Below, piece after piece: positions 1 to 9,385 of a stretch of DNA of 64,000 nt. The stretch is taken from the NCBI GenBank assembly GCA_964414585.1, contig CAYPXR010000069.1, positions 1 to 64,000 of the forward strand, read 5' to 3'. Source of the DNA: DATEMU01 sp964414585 (GTDB lineage Bacteria > Planctomycetota > Phycisphaerae > UBA1845 > UTPLA1). Below the pieces are notes generated by a model. That model worked only from the letters and a program-made list of their open reading frames with translations. It was not told the origin of the DNA and searched no databases. Both the position numbers and the translations under genes were made by a program. Each line of letters starts with the position of its first letter. Within the stretch, counting starts at the first letter, position 1.

Positions 1-1147
1 CCGGTTTCAACGCCCGGGCGACGTGCCGCAGCACCCCGGCCGGGTCCGCCTGGTCGTGGATGGCGTCGACCGCCGTCACCAGGTCGTACCGGGCCTCGTC
101 CGTCATCCGGGCCGCGTCCCGCACGGCGAACCGGGCGTTCCGCAAGCCCCGGTCCCGGGCTGCCCGTTCCGCCCACCGCACCGCCTCCTCCGAGAAGTCG
201 TACCCGGAGAATCGGCTCGCCGGGAACCGCTCGGCCATCGCCAGCACCGCCCGGCCGCGACCGCACCCGACGTCCAGCACGTCGATGCCCCGCTCCAACC
301 GAAACAGATAGACCTCGCGCTCGTTGGCGTACGTCAGGGTGTCGATTTCGCGGCGGCGGACGCAAAGTGTCGCCCGGCAGACATTGAGGAGCGCTCGCGC
401 TTTCTCGACGGAAAGCGGACGGAACGCCGGCAAGTCCTTTCCGAGGATCGTGGGCACATCTGGATTGCGAAGAAAGTCGCCGGTCTGCCAGTACATGTTT
501 CGCGGCGGAAATCGTAAGAAGGTTCTCGACGATCGCCGGCCCCGTAACGACCAATGAACGGCGAGATCGAGCGTTTCGAAGACCTGTTCGCGAATGGTGT
601 CCGCGGCGGCCAGGCTATCGAAGCGCCGGATGAGCCAGGACAAATCGGATCGGCCGCGACCCGCGGCCAAACGAATCCACTCGCGAGTGGAGAGTCGTTC
701 ACACAGGAGTCCGTCGCGCTCCACGGACGTCGCCACGTGATTCAAAAACTCGTCGAAACTCTCGTCGCCGTTATCGTCGTCCCAGTCGAGGGCGATCTCC
801 CGCTCGAACTGATCCGTCAGCCAGCGGCAAACATCCAGCGAGAATGGGCAAACCACATGGGATCCGGCGATGCCGCTGTTCTCCAGGCGTCTGACCTGAC
901 GGTTCGGCATGGATCGAACGGTGCGGCTGAGACGGAGAAGTTCCCGATCGACCCGCCGAAGGATCGAGCGATCGTCCGGATGGGCCGCCATGAACAGCAA
1001 GGCCTCGTGGTAATCGCGGATCGTCTGCGAATCACCGATCGACCACCGCGACGCCCGCTCCAACACTCGCCGCCTGGCCGATCGCTTCGTCCGGCCGAAA
1101 GACGCGCGAAGCCTGACCAAAGACGAAATAACTTCGGGTGTCGGCAC
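1..1147 (-). CDS. Partial fusion-like protein: unknown N-terminal domain plus SAM methyltransferase core
   Basis: Open frame of 382 codons with no stop before the left edge. GTG start at 1147 follows GAGGA at a good distance; an in-frame TGA lies just upstream. Residues 1-280 (e.g. RDYHEALLFMAAHPDD, FDEFLNHVATSVERDG, TYANEREVYLFRLERG) resemble a family of unknown function that I recall from memory only. From about residue 284 the protein becomes a class I SAM-dependent methyltransferase: motif I VLDVGCGRGRA, then FSGYDFSEEAV and YDLVTAVDAIHDQ. The methyltransferase-coding bases 1-300 are about 70-78 % GC, while bases after 300 fall to about 53-63 %. A genuine fusion, recent recombination or an assembly chimera would all explain this; the C-terminus is missing. 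Confidence 0.7.
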   Translation of the reverse strand, partial: MPTPEVISSLVRLRASFGRTKRSARRRVLERASRWSIGDSQTIRDYHEALLFMAAHPDDRSILRRVDRELLRLSRTVRSMPNRQVRRLENSGIAGSHVVCPFSLDVCRWLTDQFEREIALDWDDDNGDESFDEFLNHVATSVERDGLLCERLSTREWIRLAAGRGRSDLSWLIRRFDSLAAADTIREQVFETLDLAVHWSLRGRRSSRTFLRFPPRNMYWQTGDFLRNPDVPTILGKDLPAFRPLSVEKARALLNVCRATLCVRRREIDTLTYANEREVYLFRLERGIDVLDVGCGRGRAVLAMAERFPASRFSGYDFSEEAVRWAERAARDRGLRNARFAVRDAARMTDEARYDLVTAVDAIHDQADPAGVLRHVARALKP

Positions 1148-1232
1148 AATTCATCCTCGGCGAGAATTATCTCTCGCACATCGGGCGGCAAACCATAGAA
1201 TCGTCGCCTCGAATGCCGTTGGGAGCAACGCC

Positions 1233-2165
1233 TTGCCCGTCCTGGACGTTCAACAACTTCAAAAATCCTACGGCTCGCTCCGCGCCGTCGATGGCGTCAG
1301 CTTCCACATGGACGCCGGCGAAATCTTCGGCCTGCTCGGACCCAACGGCGCGGGCAAGTCCACGACGATCAATATCATCGCGACGACGCTCGAGTCCGAC
1401 CGGGGAACGGTCACCGTCAACGGTGTGCCCATCTCCCGGTCGGCGGCCTACAAACGCAGGATCGGCTACGTTCCCCAGGAAATCAGTTTGTCGGAGCGGT
1501 TGTCGGCGAAGGAGAACCTGCATTTCCTCGGACGGCTCTACGACCTCGGCGGATCGGAGCTTCGACGAAAGACGGATCAAGCGCTGAGGGATGTCGGTCT
1601 TTCCGACCGCGCCAACGATCTGGTCCATTCGTTTTCCGGCGGAATGAAGCGCCGGCTCAACATCGCCGCCGCGCTCCTGCACGAACCTGACCTGATCCTG
1701 ATGGACGAACCGACGGCGGGGGTCGATCCCCAGGCGCGGGCCTACATCTTCGAGGTCGTCGAAAAACTCGCGGCCGGCGGGAAGGCGATTCTGTACACCA
1801 CACATTACATGGAAGAAGCGCAGCGACTTTGCCGACGCACAGCGATCATCGACCACGGGAAAATCCTGGCGATGGGTACGCTGGATGAACTGGTTAAGGC
1901 GACGACCAAAAAGCTCGCGCTCGTCGTCGAAGCGCTGGACATGACGCCGGACGCCGCGGAAAAACTCGCCGCGGCGCTTGGTCATGTCGCGTGGACACAA
2001 AAAGAAACCGTTGCGCACCTCACCGTGCCGCCAGGAGAGCACGTCCTGCTGAAAGCGGCCAGTGCCGCCGAGGGTCTCGGCCTGCACCCCACGGCGCTGC
2101 GTCTGGCCGAGCCCAATCTTGAGGATGTCTTCCTGGACCTGACCGGCCGGGCCCTAAGGGATTAG
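1233..2165 (+). CDS. ABC transporter ATP-binding protein, NatA-like
   Basis: 310-residue ATPase subunit that would energise an ABC-2 exporter at the cytoplasmic face. Walker A GPNGAGKST at residues 36-44, Q-loop region YVPQE, signature FSGGM at 134-138, Walker B LILMDEP around 154-160, then TTHYMEEAQ with the switch histidine. The C-terminal ~90 residues are the variable tail usual in NatA/drug-export ATPases. Start is TTG at 1233 preceded by GGGAG at 1221. The permease gene begins 2 nt after the stop, so the pair is an operon. Substrate cannot be told from sequence; sodium, antibiotic or polysaccharide export are all possible. Confidence 0.93.
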   Translation: MPVLDVQQLQKSYGSLRAVDGVSFHMDAGEIFGLLGPNGAGKSTTINIIATTLESDRGTVTVNGVPISRSAAYKRRIGYVPQEISLSERLSAKENLHFLGRLYDLGGSELRRKTDQALRDVGLSDRANDLVHSFSGGMKRRLNIAAALLHEPDLILMDEPTAGVDPQARAYIFEVVEKLAAGGKAILYTTHYMEEAQRLCRRTAIIDHGKILAMGTLDELVKATTKKLALVVEALDMTPDAAEKLAAALGHVAWTQKETVAHLTVPPGEHVLLKAASAAEGLGLHPTALRLAEPNLEDVFLDLTGRALRD

Positions 2166-2167
2166 TC

Positions 2168-3385
2168 GTGCTGCGATCGCTCAAGATCATATTTCTCATC
2201 GCAGGCAACGGGCTAAGGATTCTTTGCCGGTCCAAGGCCACGCTGGCGGTCATGTTTCTCCCCGGCATCGTTCTGTACACGGTTTTCACCAATATCTTTT
2301 CGGGGCCGGCCGGCGCCGGTCGGCCGCTTCGCGTCGCGGTGGTCGATGAAGACCACAGCGAGGCCTCGCGGCAATTCATCGAGTCGCTGGGGGCGACTCA
2401 CATGAAGGTCATCCAGACGACCAACGGAGAGCCCGACGGTCCGCCGCTCACCGCCGATGCGGCGATCGAGGCGATTCGCAGTCACGGCAATTACCGCGTC
2501 GCGCTGGTCATTCCCAAGGGCTATCACGACTCTCCGGACATGCTGCACCGGCCCGACCGGCACCAGGGCATTGTGATGCACTTCGACGAGTTGGATCCGA
2601 TGGAATCGCAGATCGCCGGGGGGCTCGTCCAGATGGCCGCGGGCCGGCAATTGTTCACCAGCATGTTCAACGTCGGGAAGAAAAGGAAACCCCCAGCGAG
2701 CGAACCCGCCGAAGCGGACGAACGGGCGCTGGTCAAGATCGACCGGCACAGCGTTCGCGTTCATCGGCTTGCCAACGTGGCAAAGCATACATTCCTCGCC
2801 GGTCTCGTGCCGATGTTTCTCCTTTTCAGCGCGGCGGGGGCGGCGCGGGGCATGCTGGAATCGCTCAAGAGCGGCGAGACGCGGCGACTGATGGCCGCGC
2901 CGATCCATCCCGCGCACATGCTGCTGGGCGGTATGCTTCAAATGCTGACGACCCAGATGCTTCAGTGCTATGTCATGTACACCTTCGCCTGGCTGGTTTT
3001 CGGCGTGAGGATCTGGGACATCGCGTGCGGACTGTTCGTCGTTACGCTCTGCACCGCGCTGGCCACGATCGGCTTTGGATTGATGCTGGGTTCGCTGTGC
3101 AAAGACCCCGATCAGTTGGACGCACTGGGGACCACGGTCATCATGGCGATGAGCGCGATCGGCGGGAGCATGGTGCCGCGGCACATCATGCCGGATTGGA
3201 TGCAGAAGTTCGGCCTGCTCACCATCAACGGATGGTCCTTTGACGGCTTTATGAGCGTGATCGCGTTTGAAGGCTTTTCCGGCATCGCGCCGAAGTGCGC
3301 CGTCCTACTGGGCATCGCCATCGCCTGCGCGGCGATCGGGAGCACGCTGCTCGGCCGTCGTATGCGCAACGGACCAGCGATCTGA
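2168..3385 (+). CDS. ABC-2 type transporter permease, NatB-like
   Basis: 405-residue membrane subunit paired with the ATPase just upstream (GTG start two bases after its stop). One hydrophobic segment near residues 20-40 (TLAVMFLPGIVLYTVF) is followed by a ~150-residue extracytoplasmic region containing FIESLGATHMKVIQTTNGE, then a cluster of about five membrane segments starting near residue 206 (HTFLAGLVPMFLLFSAAGAA) and ending near the C-terminus. This is the usual layout of NatB/ABC2_membrane_3 permeases. The IGGSMVPRHIMPDWMQ segment matches the re-entrant region of this family. Substrate unknown. Confidence 0.9.
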   Translation: MLRSLKIIFLIAGNGLRILCRSKATLAVMFLPGIVLYTVFTNIFSGPAGAGRPLRVAVVDEDHSEASRQFIESLGATHMKVIQTTNGEPDGPPLTADAAIEAIRSHGNYRVALVIPKGYHDSPDMLHRPDRHQGIVMHFDELDPMESQIAGGLVQMAAGRQLFTSMFNVGKKRKPPASEPAEADERALVKIDRHSVRVHRLANVAKHTFLAGLVPMFLLFSAAGAARGMLESLKSGETRRLMAAPIHPAHMLLGGMLQMLTTQMLQCYVMYTFAWLVFGVRIWDIACGLFVVTLCTALATIGFGLMLGSLCKDPDQLDALGTTVIMAMSAIGGSMVPRHIMPDWMQKFGLLTINGWSFDGFMSVIAFEGFSGIAPKCAVLLGIAIACAAIGSTLLGRRMRNGPAI

Positions 3386-3395
3386 GCAAGTTTGG

Positions 3396-3451
3396 GGTGG
3401 GCGCCTTGGCCAATTTGTCGTTCCGCTGCGACGCGCGCTTCGGCGCCCACC
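3396..3451. repeat. 10-bp inverted repeat after the permease gene
   Basis: GGTGGGCGCC at 3396-3405 and its exact complement GGCGCCCACC at 3442-3451, spaced 36 bp, in the 192-bp gap between two convergent genes. It could form a long-loop hairpin that helps end transcription, but there is no T-tract. Confidence 0.4.
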
Positions 3452-3577
3452 GCCAATCGGCCCGAGATCCGTCGGGCATTGGGGACGAAGAAATTCCCCT
3501 TCCGTTAGTCCCTACACCGTTGAATGCGAAATCTGACAGGAAAAACGTCGCCGGGAGAAAAATATTGGGGGGCGACC

Positions 3578-4909
3578 CTACGAGCGGCCAAATCGGGTGA
3601 AAAACAGGGCAGCGCCCGCGAGACCGGCCAACCCTGCGAGGGTGAACGTCCCCAGCGGGCCGACGCCGGGCGAAATGCGATCGCCGACGATCCAGGCCAG
3701 CGCGCCGACCGGCGAGGCCCACATGACTGCCGCACTGCGGATGCTCCAGTAGAGGCCGATCGCCTGGGTTTTCATATCCGGAGGCACCAAGTCGGCAATC
3801 ATCGCCTTGCGCGCCGGTTCGCCGATTTCACGCATCCCGCCGACGACGAAGGCCAGCGCCAGACCGATCATTCCGAACGATGGCCCAAGCGTTGCAAGAC
3901 TCAGGGGGAAGAGGGCGAAGAAGATAAACGTCAGGCCGATGTACGGTTTCTTGGCGAGCCCTTCGCGGCTGGCCAGCGGGCCGATGACGAGATAGAGCAG
4001 GATGTTGACCGCGGCCTGGATGTTGAGAAGGACGGATTGATAGAGCGCCGCGCCTTTGGCCAGGTCGGCTGAGAGGATCGGTACGCAGTAGAGAATAATG
4101 AACGGACCGGCGAGCCCCTCGGCCCATCGGGCGAAGATGTCGGCGGCGAGCAGGCGTTTCAAATCGGCGGGGAATTGCTGGAACAAATGACGAGGCCGAT
4201 GCATCGTCAACTGCAAATCGCGACTGGCGGTGCGCATGAAGCGGGCCTGCATCCCAACCGCCAGGAGAATGAATGCGATCGATACGATGAGGTCCGCACG
4301 GACACCGTCGATGCTGCCGAGCCGCCAGACGAAAAACCCGCTGATGGAATACGCCAGGATGCGCGACGCGCGACGGGAGATCGCCTGGAGGCTGAAGGCC
4401 ATCGTTCGACGGTCCGGGGGGATGGCATCACCGACGACGGTGAGCGTTGCGGGGCCGGCGATGGAATCCCAGACGAAGATAAAGGGGATGGCGACGAAAA
4501 CTGCGAGGGGCGTCTGCCATAACAGAATGATCGCCAAGCCGACGAGCGGAAGGACGTTGAAGAACAACAAGGCGCGGCGCGTGTTGAGCCAGCCGCCGAT
4601 GGCCCCGCCCGCGTAGTAATTGATCGCCTCTAGCCCGTCGCGATAGAGGCCGTAGAGGCCGATGAGGAGGATGAACCCGACGTCGCCTTTCTGGGCGTGA
4701 TGGCGAAGGTCTTTCAGGTATTGCGGGACGAGCGGCGACCAGAGTTCGGTACTGGCGGTGATGAACAGGATCGCGGCGAGCAGGGCGACGGTGGAGGCGT
4801 TGAGGCCGAGGAATTGCCGCCAGCGGCCTGCGGAAGCGTCGGCCTCATCTCGTCTTGTGCCCATCGATTCTACGCTATGACGGGCGAAATCACGGGTCAA
4901 ATCGTCCAC
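3578..4909 (-). CDS. MFS transporter
   Basis: 443-residue integral membrane carrier with about 12 hydrophobic segments (e.g. TVALLAAILFITAS, FILLIGLYGLY, LPLVGLAIILLW, YLVIGPLAS, FFALFPLSLATLG). The cytoplasmic loop between helices 2 and 3 reads GGWLNTRRALLFFN, a weak form of the MFS motif A, with a similar FSLQAISRRASRI element later. Family assignment rests on topology and these loops. The start is GTG at 4909; ATG at 4864 is an alternative. Convergent with the ABC exporter and divergent from the M16 peptidase, with promoter-like elements for the latter overlapping its 5' end. Substrate unknown. Confidence 0.8.
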   Translation of the reverse strand: MDDLTRDFARHSVESMGTRRDEADASAGRWRQFLGLNASTVALLAAILFITASTELWSPLVPQYLKDLRHHAQKGDVGFILLIGLYGLYRDGLEAINYYAGGAIGGWLNTRRALLFFNVLPLVGLAIILLWQTPLAVFVAIPFIFVWDSIAGPATLTVVGDAIPPDRRTMAFSLQAISRRASRILAYSISGFFVWRLGSIDGVRADLIVSIAFILLAVGMQARFMRTASRDLQLTMHRPRHLFQQFPADLKRLLAADIFARWAEGLAGPFIILYCVPILSADLAKGAALYQSVLLNIQAAVNILLYLVIGPLASREGLAKKPYIGLTFIFFALFPLSLATLGPSFGMIGLALAFVVGGMREIGEPARKAMIADLVPPDMKTQAIGLYWSIRSAAVMWASPVGALAWIVGDRISPGVGPLGTFTLAGLAGLAGAALFFTRFGRS

Positions 4910-4912
4910 TCA

Positions 4913-4941
4913 TTGCCACAACCCGGCAACGACAGGATACT
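4913..4941 (+). promoter_or_regulatory. Predicted sigma70-type promoter for the M16 peptidase gene
   Basis: TTGCCA at 4913-4918 and GATACT at 4936-4941 with a 17-bp spacer, about 95 bp upstream of the peptidase start. It abuts the divergent MFS gene start. Confidence 0.45.
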
Positions 4942-5038
4942 CTTGGCGTGAATCAACGGCTCGCGGGTCGTTTTCATGGGGACGGCAGCGATCTTTTGTC
5001 ATTAGGTGTTCCCCCTCGACTTTCAGGAGTTTCCCGCC

Positions 5039-7879
5039 ATGAAGCGTCTCATTCTCACACTGTGCTCCATCGTTTTTGCGTCGACTCCCGCCTTGGCCGG
5101 TGACCGGCGGTATCCCTTCGAGCAGCTCGAACTCAAGAACGGCATGAAGGTCATCAGCCTGGAAGACTTTTCGTGCCCGATCGTCGCCGTGCAGGTCTGG
5201 TACCACGTCGGCTCGAAGAACGAAGAGCCGGGCCGGCAGGGCTTCGCCCATATGTTCGAGCACATGATGTTCCGCGGGACGGACCGGCTCAGCGAGACGG
5301 CGCACTTCGACAACATCCGCCGCGTCGGCGGGAACTGCAATGCGTACACATCCTTCGATCAGACGGTCTATGTCGAGGAACTGCCCTCAAACCAACTCGA
5401 ACTGGCGCTTTGGCTTGAGTCGGAGCGGATGGCGTTCCTCAAGATCGACAAGAAAGGTTTCGAGACGGAGCGCAAGGTCGTTGAAGAGGAACTGCGCATG
5501 GGCATCAACCGGCCCTACGGCCGCGTGCCCGAGCGGCTCCTCGAAAAAGTTTTTGACAAGCAGTGCTATGGCTGGACGCCCGGCGGGCAGATTTCCAACT
5601 TGCGTCAGGCCAAAGTCGAGGAAGTTTCCGCGTTCTGGGACAAGTATTACGCACCGAACAACGCGACGCTCGTTGTTGTCGGCGCGGTCAAGAACGCAGA
5701 TGTGCAGGCGCTGGCGAAGAAATACTTTGAGTGGATTCCGCCATGCCCGCAACCACCCAGGCCGGGCTGCCAGATCGAACCGCCGACGAAACCGCAAACG
5801 ATCAAATTGCCCGAGGACAAGGGGCCGTTGCCGGTGGTCGGCGTCGCTTATCTCACGGTGTCCGAGGAACATCCCGATGCCTTGCCGCTGGAAATCCTGA
5901 TGGGAGCGCTGGGCGGCGGCGAATCAAGCCGGCTTTACTGGGACATCGTCAAGGATAAGAAGATCGCCCAGGTCGCGCTGGCCGGCGCTTTCGGCTTTGA
6001 GAAGGCGGGCATCGCCGCGGCGGGCGGCGTGCTCCTGCCTTTCGGCGACAAGAAAGAACTGATGAAGGCCATCAAGAAGCACATCAAGGAAGTCCGCGAG
6101 GAGGGCATCAACGCGGAAGAGCTTGAGAAAATGAAGAATCAGAAGCGCCGCGATGAGGTCATGGGCTCGCTGACCGTCGCGAACAAGGCCGGGCTGCTCG
6201 GCCAATACGCGGTACTCTGGGGCGACGCCGAACGGATCAATCGGCGCCTGGCGGAGATCGACGCCGTGACGCTGGATGACGTCAAGCGCGTCGCCAAGAA
6301 GTATCTCCCGAAAGACAGCGTCATCAACGTCTCCATCGAACCGAGCGCCGGCGGGATGGTGGGATCGCTTCTCGGTGGGAAAAACGAAAAGGATGATCCC
6401 GACAACAAACCACCCGTCGAAGACGACGGGTCGAATCGCCTGGCCAGGCGGACCGGCCCCAAAGCGGACGCCAAGCGACCCCAGGGATTTCCGGCCGAAC
6501 CGCCGAAGGCCAGGCTCCTGGATGAGTATCCTGAGACGCCGCACACCGATCAGACGCTGGCCAACGGTCTGCGCGTCGTCGTTGTGAGCAATCACGAAGT
6601 GCCGATGGTATCGATGTCGCTGAACTTCCGCAGCGGCGCGTGGACCGAGACGAAGCCCGGCGTCGCCAATGCGACGATGGGGTTGCTGACCAAAGGAACA
6701 AAGACGCACAGCGCCAAGGAACTGGCGGAGACGCTGGAATCCAACGCCGTCAGCCTCAACGGTTCGGCGTCGATGGATGCGTCGGAGGTTCAGGCGTCGG
6801 CGCTCCTGCCGAAGCTCGATCTCGCGGCGCAACTGCTCCGCGACGTCGTCGAAAACCCGACCTTCCCCAAGGACGAATTCGACGTCTTCATGAAACAGAC
6901 ACGAATGGGCCTGCTGGTGTCCACGCGGACGCCGGAATACCTCGCGGAGCGGCAGCTTCGAAAACAACTCTATGGCGATCACCCCTACAGCCGCACGACA
7001 ACCGGCGAACTGGAAGACCTGGACAACGTCACCATCGACGAAATGAAGGCCTGGTGGTCGCAAAACATCCGCCCTGAAAACGCCGTCTTTTATCTGGCCG
7101 GCGACATCACACCCTCCGACGGCTTCAAGCTGGCGGAAAAGCACCTGGGAAGCTGGAAAGTCGAAGGAAAATTCACGCCGCCGACCATCGCCAAGGTGCC
7201 CGATCGCGGCCCCACCCACATTTATCTCTATGACCGGCCTGGATCGGTGCAGAGCCAGATCCGTGTCGGGCACGTCGGCATCACTCGTTCGGATCCGATG
7301 TATTTTCCATCGCGGGTCATGGCCAACATCTTCGGGGGCGGATTCAACAGCCGCCTGAACAAGGCGATCCGCGTTGACAAGGGTCTGACCTACGGCGCGC
7401 GCGGCGGCGTCAACGCGCGGCGCTTTGCCGGCGAGTTCAGCGTCAGCACCTTCACCAAGACGCCGACGACCGCCGACACCGTCAAGGTGATCTTGTCGGA
7501 AATCGACAAGATGCGCGGCACGCTTCCGACCGAGGAAGAAGTGAACGACACCAAGACCTACATTACCGGTTCGTTCCCCGGGGACCGGGAAACGCCCGAA
7601 GCGACGGTCGGCGATCTATGGATGATCGAGACGCAGAATCTCCCGGCGGATTATCTTCAGAAATATCTCGCGGGCGTGAAGGCGACGACCGCCGAGGACG
7701 TGAAGAAAGTGGCCGACCAACTGATCGATCCGAAGAAATTGTCAATCGTCGTGATCGGCGAATCGGCCAAGATCAAAGAGAGCCTGGAGAAAATCGCCCC
7801 GGTCACGGTCGTCAACGAACCCACAAAAATGCCGGAAGAAGACAAAACGAACGGCAAGCCCGAAGAGGAACAGGGGTAG
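5039..7879 (+). CDS. M16 family zinc metallopeptidase, two-module, exported
   Basis: 946 residues if begun at ATG 5039, chosen because AGGAG sits at 5025 and because the protein then opens with a clean signal peptide (MKRLILTLCSIVFASTPALA). The first M16 module has the inverted zinc motif HMFEH at residues 71-75 and a distal ERKVVEEEL segment supplying the third ligand. The second module (from about residue 510) keeps the fold (e.g. GLTYGARGG and FGGGFNSRLNKAIR) but has ANATMGLL where the zinc motif would be, so it is the non-catalytic half, as in pitrilysin-like enzymes fused in tandem. A charged linker (EKDDPDNKPPVEDDG) joins them. Expected to degrade peptides in the periplasm. Confidence 0.93.
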   Translation: MKRLILTLCSIVFASTPALAGDRRYPFEQLELKNGMKVISLEDFSCPIVAVQVWYHVGSKNEEPGRQGFAHMFEHMMFRGTDRLSETAHFDNIRRVGGNCNAYTSFDQTVYVEELPSNQLELALWLESERMAFLKIDKKGFETERKVVEEELRMGINRPYGRVPERLLEKVFDKQCYGWTPGGQISNLRQAKVEEVSAFWDKYYAPNNATLVVVGAVKNADVQALAKKYFEWIPPCPQPPRPGCQIEPPTKPQTIKLPEDKGPLPVVGVAYLTVSEEHPDALPLEILMGALGGGESSRLYWDIVKDKKIAQVALAGAFGFEKAGIAAAGGVLLPFGDKKELMKAIKKHIKEVREEGINAEELEKMKNQKRRDEVMGSLTVANKAGLLGQYAVLWGDAERINRRLAEIDAVTLDDVKRVAKKYLPKDSVINVSIEPSAGGMVGSLLGGKNEKDDPDNKPPVEDDGSNRLARRTGPKADAKRPQGFPAEPPKARLLDEYPETPHTDQTLANGLRVVVVSNHEVPMVSMSLNFRSGAWTETKPGVANATMGLLTKGTKTHSAKELAETLESNAVSLNGSASMDASEVQASALLPKLDLAAQLLRDVVENPTFPKDEFDVFMKQTRMGLLVSTRTPEYLAERQLRKQLYGDHPYSRTTTGELEDLDNVTIDEMKAWWSQNIRPENAVFYLAGDITPSDGFKLAEKHLGSWKVEGKFTPPTIAKVPDRGPTHIYLYDRPGSVQSQIRVGHVGITRSDPMYFPSRVMANIFGGGFNSRLNKAIRVDKGLTYGARGGVNARRFAGEFSVSTFTKTPTTADTVKVILSEIDKMRGTLPTEEEVNDTKTYITGSFPGDRETPEATVGDLWMIETQNLPADYLQKYLAGVKATTAEDVKKVADQLIDPKKLSIVVIGESAKIKESLEKIAPVTVVNEPTKMPEEDKTNGKPEEEQG

Positions 7880-8209
7880 CCCAAATACCCATAACTCGTT
7901 TCTATCTCAGGCCCTATTACCGGCCGTGGACCTCCTTCCAGCAGAGTGCGTTTCCCCACGTGGAATTGGGCGCTTCGGACCGTAGTTGCCCGTTGCTTCG
8001 CACCCGGCGAGGCGGTACAATCGATAGAGCGGTCGAAAAGAGGTCCTTGAGGGGAGAATCCGACCGACCTACCCGCCTGGGGTGTCCGTCCCGACTGGGC
8101 TGGACGAACCGAGGCCACCGACGACAGGCCCGCCCAAAAGCGTCGAGCCACCAAACGTCGCCGTTAGCTCTCGCGAATGCGAAGAACCAAGCCTTCGAGG
8201 AGGCCCAAG
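7880..8209 (+). other. 330-bp intergenic region with a promoter-like site
   Basis: No coding sequence is apparent. Near its middle TTGCTT (7993-7998) and TACAAT (8016-8021) are separated by 17 bp, giving a good sigma70-type promoter. The ~185 bp between it and the next start codon is GC-rich with several short inverted segments, but I recognise no known RNA family in it. Confidence 0.4.
7993..8021 (+). promoter_or_regulatory. Predicted sigma70-type promoter for the lipoprotein gene
   Basis: TTGCTT, 17-bp spacer, TACAAT. The implied transcript has a long leader before the start codon at 8210. Confidence 0.5.
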
Positions 8210-9133
8210 ATGAATTTCCTGATGCGTCGCTTATCGATGCCCGGCGTTGTGGTCGTGCTGATTGCCCTTGTCAGCGCGGTCGTCCTGGGCTGCAAGGGTG
8301 TCAATCCGTTCCTCGCGGCCCAATTCGCGTCCAACATCACGCCCCGGCCCGGTCCCGCACCGACGCCTCCGACGACAACGGGGCCGGACACCTCCATTCC
8401 GATTGACTCGGTTTGCAATTTGGACGCGGCGCTTCGCGGCATCCAAGTCTCGCTCAGCAACCAGGCACAACAAAAAGTGCGATTTGCGATTTCGCTGCTG
8501 GCCTCCGCGGGCCCCGGCGGATTTGTTTGCGACGCCCAGGTCCAGGACTATCTCAACGCCGGTTACACCGACGCCATTCCCGCCGGATCGGGCAACACCT
8601 TCACCATCGGGTGCGATGTGCTGACGCTGCTGTCCGGCAACCGCCTCCTGATTTTGAAATACGGAATCAACGAACTTCCCGAGCAATTCCTGGCCGCCAA
8701 TCCCGGCGGCGATCCGGCGACGGCGACGACGATTTCGTTGCGACGGCGAGACAATGGCGGAACCTTCATTCCCCTGCCCGAATTGATTGTCTTCGGCGAT
8801 TCGGACCCGAATTTCACCTGCACCGGCGGCGACCTCTGCACGCAGCGCGGATTCGTCTATTCCAGCATCAACAACCTGCCCATCGGAAAATCCGCGAACG
8901 CGTCCAGGATTCAAGGCACCGTCTGCAACGCCGGCGCCGGCACCGCGCCGGAGTGGCGGCTGGACAAGACCACCACGGACAACGTCGTCCAGCCGTTTCA
9001 ATACGTGGCCGGCGGAACGATTCTGGCCACTGTCCTAGACCGATCCAGCGACTCGCTGAACGATGCCCGCAACCAGGTCGTCTGGATGGTCACCGATGAA
9101 GGGGCTCAGGTTATCCATAACGAAAACCCCTGA
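8210..9133 (+). CDS. Predicted lipoprotein of unknown function
   Basis: 307 residues from ATG 8210, which follows GAGGAGG at 8197. The N-terminus is a lipoprotein signal: positive MRRL, hydrophobic VVVVLIALVSA, lipobox VVLGC. The mature part starts with a Pro/Thr-rich linker (PGPAPTPPTTTGPD) and continues as a mostly polar domain with four or more cysteines (VCNLDAAL, FVCDAQVQDYLNAG, FTCTGGDLCTQRG), which could form disulfides outside the cytoplasm. I do not recognise the family. Confidence 0.75.
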   Translation: MNFLMRRLSMPGVVVVLIALVSAVVLGCKGVNPFLAAQFASNITPRPGPAPTPPTTTGPDTSIPIDSVCNLDAALRGIQVSLSNQAQQKVRFAISLLASAGPGGFVCDAQVQDYLNAGYTDAIPAGSGNTFTIGCDVLTLLSGNRLLILKYGINELPEQFLAANPGGDPATATTISLRRRDNGGTFIPLPELIVFGDSDPNFTCTGGDLCTQRGFVYSSINNLPIGKSANASRIQGTVCNAGAGTAPEWRLDKTTTDNVVQPFQYVAGGTILATVLDRSSDSLNDARNQVVWMVTDEGAQVIHNENP

Positions 9134-9385
9134 CGGACGAAGGGCCCAGAGCCATCTTCGATTTCAACATCTTCAACAACCTCTTGGTTGCCCGATGGTT
9201 GCGTTCGGCTGTGGCGCGACACCCGCGTCGGGCAAAAATAGCACGTGCAACTTTTCCGTTCTGTGGGTATCCTTGCTCGCGTCACGTCTCAAGGGAGTTG
9301 AGCCGGACTTGGACGCCATCGCGGCCGAGCCGACAGGAACGGACTCCAAAGTCGAAGATCGAACGCGGCTTTCAGGGTTCCTTCC

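Noticed and set aside
5924..7273. 449-codon minus-strand frame inside the M16 peptidase gene
   Set aside because: The plus frame has signal peptide, zinc motif and ribosome site; this is its shadow.
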